Positions 59,861 to 64,000 of a DNA stretch of 64,000 bases are shown here, piece after piece. A model generated the notes under the pieces. The model did no database searches, was not told the DNA's origin, and saw only the letters and a program-made list of their open reading frames with translations. Both the position numbers and the translations under genes were made by a program. This DNA is from Ruminococcus sp. Lineage in GTDB: Bacteria; Bacillota_A; Clostridia; Oscillospirales; Ruminococcaceae. The stretch spans positions 1 to 64,000 of the forward strand of contig NZ_JAIKXF010000053.1 in the NCBI RefSeq assembly GCF_024684275.1, written 5' to 3'. Positions within the stretch are counted from its first letter, which is position 1. Every line of letters begins with the position of its first letter.

Positions 59861-61801
59861 GTATCTTGCCATAAGCGACATAAGGTCGTACTTGCACATT
59901 TCGGGATTTGTTTCCATGAGCTCCTTCTGAGGCACAAGGCAGGGATTTCTGCGGAACCTGTCACTGCGTTCTCCCGAGCGCCAGCCGATAGAAGCCATAT
60001 AGCAGCACCAGCGGCGGTGCTCTAAGGAAGCGAGGCTGTAGGCGAAGCTGTCCTGTTTCAGTTTTTCAAGGACCTCCTCCTCACTGCCGTTCATCTGCCA
60101 TGCTGAGCCTGTGTACTTCATAAGTGAGCCATTACTGCCGATGAGCTCCTCCAGCTTTTCAGAGAGCTCTGTGCCGTTTTCTGCGGCAAGCTTCGGGATT
60201 ATATCGTTTTTCACCTCGTCGTGATATGCGGCAGCCTTGCTTGATGAGCGGCGGAAAAGCCGCAGCCTGTTCCATTCCTGCTCGGGGTCCGCCTCAGCGT
60301 TGTCGGCAGTGCCTGTTTCATCGGCGGTAATGAGCTTGATATTGTTGTAGAAGTGGTTGTAGTTCTTGGCAAGCCGGTCTATCTCGCGGTTGATTATCAT
60401 GTCGAGGGTTATGACGATGCTTCTGTCGTCGATAAGGCTTACGTCGGCAAGAGTGCTGTTTTCTGCGGAGATATAGCCTGCAAGGCGCCTGTCGGTGTCC
60501 ATTCTCATGAGTATGGGCAGCTTTAATCCGCGTTCGTCAAAGAGCTCCTCAAGCTGTATAGCGCAGTGTACCGAGAGGTCGATGTTTTCAAGGGCTATGA
60601 CTGCGTATGTGTAGGGCTCGGCGTCGAGCTTGCTGCGTATGGTGTCATAGAAGCTGAGATGTGAGATGTTCAGCTCGTGGAAGTTTATCTCCAGAAGCCC
60701 GTCAGCGGCGCTGCTTTTCAGTATAACGCTGCTGTCGGTAATTTCAAAGGTATCGTGGCTGAGCTGATTGAGGAACACTGCCTTTTTTGCCTTGATATTG
60801 CTGTCAAAAACGTCGATGATTATGCGGTTGCTCTCGTGGACTACTCCCAGATTCATTGCCTGCAATACAGCCTGCTGTCCAAGCTGACCGAAGCCTGCTA
60901 CCAGAAGATGTGCTGTCCAGTCCTTCAGGGGAGTGTCTGTGCCGAGATATACCGAGTGGATAGGGTGGTCTGAGTACATCTTGTGTATCTGCATCTCGGG
61001 AAGTCCCACAAGCTCAAGGTCAAAGTATGCGTCAGTGCCTGCGGCGCTGTTATAGTACTCGGCGATAAGTCTGCCTATGCCCTCCTCCTCACACCTGCAT
61101 GATACCTTAGCTCCCTGTGCCAGCTTTATCCTATCCTCGGAGTCCTTTTCGTTGAGACGGAAGAGCTGTAAAAGTGAGAAGTTCCGTATTGACGAGGTCT
61201 CGAAGAGTATGATATTGGTGGCGATGTCGATACGTGTCTTTGCAAGGAGAGTCCGCAGCTCGGAGTCTGCCGCCTTGAGCACATCTGCGTAATGAACGAC
61301 ATAGCCTGCCTTGTTGAGACGGTATATCTCCTCGTTGTCGACAGACTCGTTGGTAACTATGTGTATACAGGTCTTTTTCGGGTCAGACCTGTTGTTTTTC
61401 AGCATTGACTTAATGTCACTGTTATAGCCGAAAATTACTATATGGCGGCAGTTCTTGTCTCTGCGGAAGAATATTATGAATCTGAGCAGGCGCTCTAAGA
61501 ATTTATATATGAAAGAAATAGTACAGTAGGGAGCGGTGAATACTGCGATACAGTATGCATAGCCGATACCTTTGTTGAGCACCGAGGGATTATCCTTCAT
61601 AAAGGCGACGGTGTCCTTGATAGTTACCGAAGCCTTGAAGCCGAATGCGTTGATACTGTTTTGCAGTACCAGAAGCACCTTGAAGAAGGAATCGTAATTC
61701 TTGTAGTATATGATACCCTGTGCAGTGGCTATCAGGAATGAAAGCACTGCCAGCAGAAATATCATCCGCGTAGTATTCTTACGACTTTTATTGTTGCTCA
61801 T
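59846..61801 (-). CDS. Membrane TrkA-N/RCK-like protein with RyR domain
   Basis: A 651-residue protein. Two transmembrane helices (~12-30 and ~80-105) are followed by a cytoplasmic region with two Rossmann-like units. The first starts HIVIFGYNSDI (~120). The second has the dinucleotide motif AGFGQLGQQA (~302). A linker of ~100 residues leads to a C-terminal RyR domain (~590-645: LASLEHRRWCCYMASIGWRSG). Potassium-channel RCK proteins share the first half, but there is no selectivity filter, so it is a sensor rather than a channel. It lies 12 nt after the beta-propeller gene. The ligand is unknown. Confidence 0.82.
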   Translation of the reverse strand: MSNNKSRKNTTRMIFLLAVLSFLIATAQGIIYYKNYDSFFKVLLVLQNSINAFGFKASVTIKDTVAFMKDNPSVLNKGIGYAYCIAVFTAPYCTISFIYKFLERLLRFIIFFRRDKNCRHIVIFGYNSDIKSMLKNNRSDPKKTCIHIVTNESVDNEEIYRLNKAGYVVHYADVLKAADSELRTLLAKTRIDIATNIILFETSSIRNFSLLQLFRLNEKDSEDRIKLAQGAKVSCRCEEEGIGRLIAEYYNSAAGTDAYFDLELVGLPEMQIHKMYSDHPIHSVYLGTDTPLKDWTAHLLVAGFGQLGQQAVLQAMNLGVVHESNRIIIDVFDSNIKAKKAVFLNQLSHDTFEITDSSVILKSSAADGLLEINFHELNISHLSFYDTIRSKLDAEPYTYAVIALENIDLSVHCAIQLEELFDERGLKLPILMRMDTDRRLAGYISAENSTLADVSLIDDRSIVITLDMIINREIDRLAKNYNHFYNNIKLITADETGTADNAEADPEQEWNRLRLFRRSSSKAAAYHDEVKNDIIPKLAAENGTELSEKLEELIGSNGSLMKYTGSAWQMNGSEEEVLEKLKQDSFAYSLASLEHRRWCCYMASIGWRSGERSDRFRRNPCLVPQKELMETNPEMCKYDLMSLMARYKARN

Positions 61802-61813
61802 TTGTCAGTCCTT

Positions 61814-64000
61814 TCATGCCTCGCCCAGAGCCGAAAGGTAATCTCTTGCGGCGCCGAGAAGCTGCTTTGTGGTATAAACAGGGAAGAAGCCTGTCTTGTT
61901 TTTGTTTTCATCGCTTATGAAAACCTTGTCGCCTGACTTTGATGCTGCGGAAAAATCGTCTATCCTGTAGCGCACATTGAAGCGTGAGGTATCAAGCAGC
62001 CATGCGTGGGACTTGTCCCATACTGCGTAAACTCTGCCTGCGTCTGCTGAGGGCTTTGTTTCAAGCAAAGCAGCAGATGAGCTATCGGATTCATAGATAT
62101 TATTGTCATAGTCACTTGCAAAATCAAGCCGGCAGCTTCTTCCTGTAAAGCCCTCTGCGTTCATCTCGTAAAGGTGGGAATCGCGGCAGAGCACAGCAAA
62201 TTTATCATCGCTGACAGGAACGACGGAAACAGGCTCCTGACTTGTGCCGTTAAGGGAAACAGTTGCCTTACGCACACCCTTTGTGGCGTCAAAAAGACCG
62301 ACTGTGCGGTCACTGAAAAGCACTCCCACAGTGTCGGCGCCCTGCCAGAAGATACGCTGTACCTCGGGAGCAGTATCACTGTCTGCGTTGAATTTGAGCT
62401 CTATGTGCTGACCCACTGAGAAATCGTGAACGATCAGAGCAGTCTTGCCCTCGTCATTGCTGAGTTCAGCCAGCATAGCAGCCTTGCTGCCCGAAACGGC
62501 GTACATCTCGTTGACTATTGCCTTGTCTGCGAGTATAGAATCCTCATCTTTCTGTGCCCATGACCTGAAGCCGCCGTCAGCGGAGATGAACACAATATTT
62601 TTGCCCATATCTGCCAAGTAATAAGCGCCGCCCTCTGTCGGGATAAGGTCATTATTTCTGCGCTTAGCCTGTGGTGCGTCCTTTATTTCTGAAGCTTTTC
62701 CGTCAGCCACGTTTATTAGCATGGTGGAGTCCTCATTGGCGTCCTTGATGTTTGTATTCACGACGAACTTGTCATTGCCGATAAATGCGGCAGAGTTTAT
62801 CCTGCTGCCTTCAAGGTCGGTCACTTCTGTAAGTGAGCCTGACGCTGTATCATAGATGAACAGGTGGTTTGTGAGCTTGCTGTCCGTTTTGTACTCGCCG
62901 TTTGGGTAGTATGTAGAGACAACAGCAGCCTTTGAGCCGTCATCGGATACTGCAAGGATATTGCGGTTATACATAAATTCGCCTGTGTCAATATCTGTGA
63001 AGGACGAGTTTGTCTTGGGGTACTGGATATAGGCAGTATTTGAGTAATTCTCTGCGGTGACATACCTGCCGAGACTGTAGCTGCAAAGGGATACCTTTGT
63101 GGTCATGGTCTGGACTCTGTATGCTGCCTGGTCGGAATCCTTGCCCGTTGTGAAGCTTTTCAGGCTTACTGTGTATTCCTCGCCGCTGGCAAGAGTGAAC
63201 ATAACAAGTCCGCTCTGACTGAAGGATACGTCTACCATTTCGCCGTCTATAGGGAGGTGTTTTATGAGCTTTCCGTTTTCATAGTCCACAAAGGAAAGGG
63301 TGCGGTTTGTGGTGACGGCAAGTACGTCATGTTCATAGCCTGTGGTGTCGGCAGACATAAGGAACATCTTGCCATTGTTCTGATAGTTGACGGGGAGGGA
63401 AGCTGTCCACTTTTTCTCCTTCATATCCTTGTCGCAGCGTGAGATGTCGGTGGTCAGGGTGAAAGCCATTACGCTGCAGGCTGCAATGACAGGCTCGTTA
63501 TTGATGAATTGCAGGTAATTGGTGTTTATGCCTGCCGCAACGGGGTAATTCAGCTCAATACTGTTTCTGAGCTTTAGAGCGTGGTCCTTTATCTCGTAAG
63601 CTGCCAGAATACCTGAGTCAAAGGCAGCATAAACGACTCCGTCACGGACTGCCTTTATCTCGAAGTCCAAGTACAGACTTGCGGCTTTGTTATTGAAGTC
63701 AAGCTTTACGGTGTCAACTTCCTTGCCTGTTTCGCGGTCGATTATCTCAAGGAAGATGTTGTCACCCATTATAGCCTTGCCGCTCACAAGCTCACGCTTG
63801 TCATTGAACATACGCAGAACGTATTTCTCGTCCACAATGACACTTTTGTAAAAGTAAGCCTTCTCTGACTTTGGAGCTTTCCACTTTATCTCACCTGTAG
63901 CGCCGTCAATGCGCCATAAGGTTTTGTCGGAGTTTGTGATGTATACATCTCCGCCTGTGCCGGGCTCGTCCTTGTCAACAGCGTGTACGAAACAGGTGTA
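61814..64000 (-). CDS. Beta-propeller protein, 5' truncated
   Basis: The frame stays open to the window edge, so the true start lies beyond 64000; 728 residues are visible and an internal GTG at 63835 is not the start. A PQQ/WD40-like propeller is indicated by short repeats such as LWRIDGATGEIKW (near the visible N-terminus), FVDYENGKLI, IYDTASGSLTEV and GLFDATKGVRKATV, roughly one every 45-60 residues. No transmembrane segment is seen in the visible part. It is transcribed together with the TrkA-N/RyR gene; a joint signalling role is inferred only from adjacency. Confidence 0.75.
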   Translation of the reverse strand, partial: YTCFVHAVDKDEPGTGGDVYITNSDKTLWRIDGATGEIKWKAPKSEKAYFYKSVIVDEKYVLRMFNDKRELVSGKAIMGDNIFLEIIDRETGKEVDTVKLDFNNKAASLYLDFEIKAVRDGVVYAAFDSGILAAYEIKDHALKLRNSIELNYPVAAGINTNYLQFINNEPVIAACSVMAFTLTTDISRCDKDMKEKKWTASLPVNYQNNGKMFLMSADTTGYEHDVLAVTTNRTLSFVDYENGKLIKHLPIDGEMVDVSFSQSGLVMFTLASGEEYTVSLKSFTTGKDSDQAAYRVQTMTTKVSLCSYSLGRYVTAENYSNTAYIQYPKTNSSFTDIDTGEFMYNRNILAVSDDGSKAAVVSTYYPNGEYKTDSKLTNHLFIYDTASGSLTEVTDLEGSRINSAAFIGNDKFVVNTNIKDANEDSTMLINVADGKASEIKDAPQAKRRNNDLIPTEGGAYYLADMGKNIVFISADGGFRSWAQKDEDSILADKAIVNEMYAVSGSKAAMLAELSNDEGKTALIVHDFSVGQHIELKFNADSDTAPEVQRIFWQGADTVGVLFSDRTVGLFDATKGVRKATVSLNGTSQEPVSVVPVSDDKFAVLCRDSHLYEMNAEGFTGRSCRLDFASDYDNNIYESDSSSAALLETKPSADAGRVYAVWDKSHAWLLDTSRFNVRYRIDDFSAASKSGDKVFISDENKNKTGFFPVYTTKQLLGAARDYLSALGEA

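Overview
The window reads as a low-to-middling GC Firmicutes chromosome, most likely a cellulolytic Ruminococcus (Oscillospiraceae/Ruminococcaceae). Five secreted proteins carry type I dockerin repeats, one of them on a GH9 cellulase, which points to a cellulosome producer. The housekeeping gene order is that of Bacillus/Clostridia, promoters are TTGACA-N17-TATAAT, and SD sequences are strong. Several genes start with TTG. I saw no tRNA, rRNA, CRISPR array or transposase.

Layout. 1-11450 (+): priA (5' cut), def, fmt, a YugP-type membrane zinc protease, rsmB, rlmN, the PP2C phosphatase/PASTA kinase pair prpC-prkC, rsgA, thiN and a 27-codon spoVM, the classic Firmicutes order. 11458-17736 (-): a repeat-bearing membrane protein, a transglutaminase-dockerin protein, purA, a membrane diguanylate-cyclase-like protein and an MBL-fold lipoprotein. 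17935-29936 (+): a double-dockerin protein, then miaB, a lipoprotein, a YlbF/YmcA (Ric) protein, two paralogous membrane proteins, mutS, mutL, miaA and hfq with small unknowns between them (tRNA modification plus mismatch repair). 29948-38985 (+): a HlyD-like protein, yggS, sepF, ylmH-like, divIVA, ileS, lspA, rluD and a HAD phosphatase (division and cell-envelope cluster). 39527-42845 (+): split transketolase, then L10-leader/rplJ/rplL. 43113-43874 (+): CAP-dockerin protein.

43920-46527 (-) is the most unusual locus. Pyruvate formate-lyase appears to be split: a 700-residue PflB with the catalytic Cys-Cys but no glycyl-radical domain, a 67-residue Cys-containing peptide, and a 79-residue stand-alone glycyl-radical domain, each with its own SD. 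47210-48415 (-): AI-2E-family transporter. 48710-50470 (+): TerY-like VWA protein and a PP2C phosphatase. 50556-52541 (+): a two-gene unit with a sigma region 4-like protein behind a promoter carrying two GAAC-N4-GTTC (LexA-type) boxes, followed by an Orn/Lys/Arg decarboxylase. 52610-57074 (+): DUF1292 protein, GGDEF protein and a large Ig-like/dockerin protein. 57168-64000 (-): GH9-dockerin cellulase, a TrkA-N/RyR membrane protein and a beta-propeller protein cut by the window end.

RNA-level signals are prominent. They include an L10 leader with attenuator, a candidate H-type pseudoknot abutting the sepF SD, a hairpin placed between the SD and AUG of ileS (which lacks a T-box), and a structured leader ahead of transketolase. 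A composite intergenic repeat (heptads of the gagctaa type plus GTAGGGGCG palindromes) recurs at five places. All family assignments are by eye from motifs and gene order; no database search was run.
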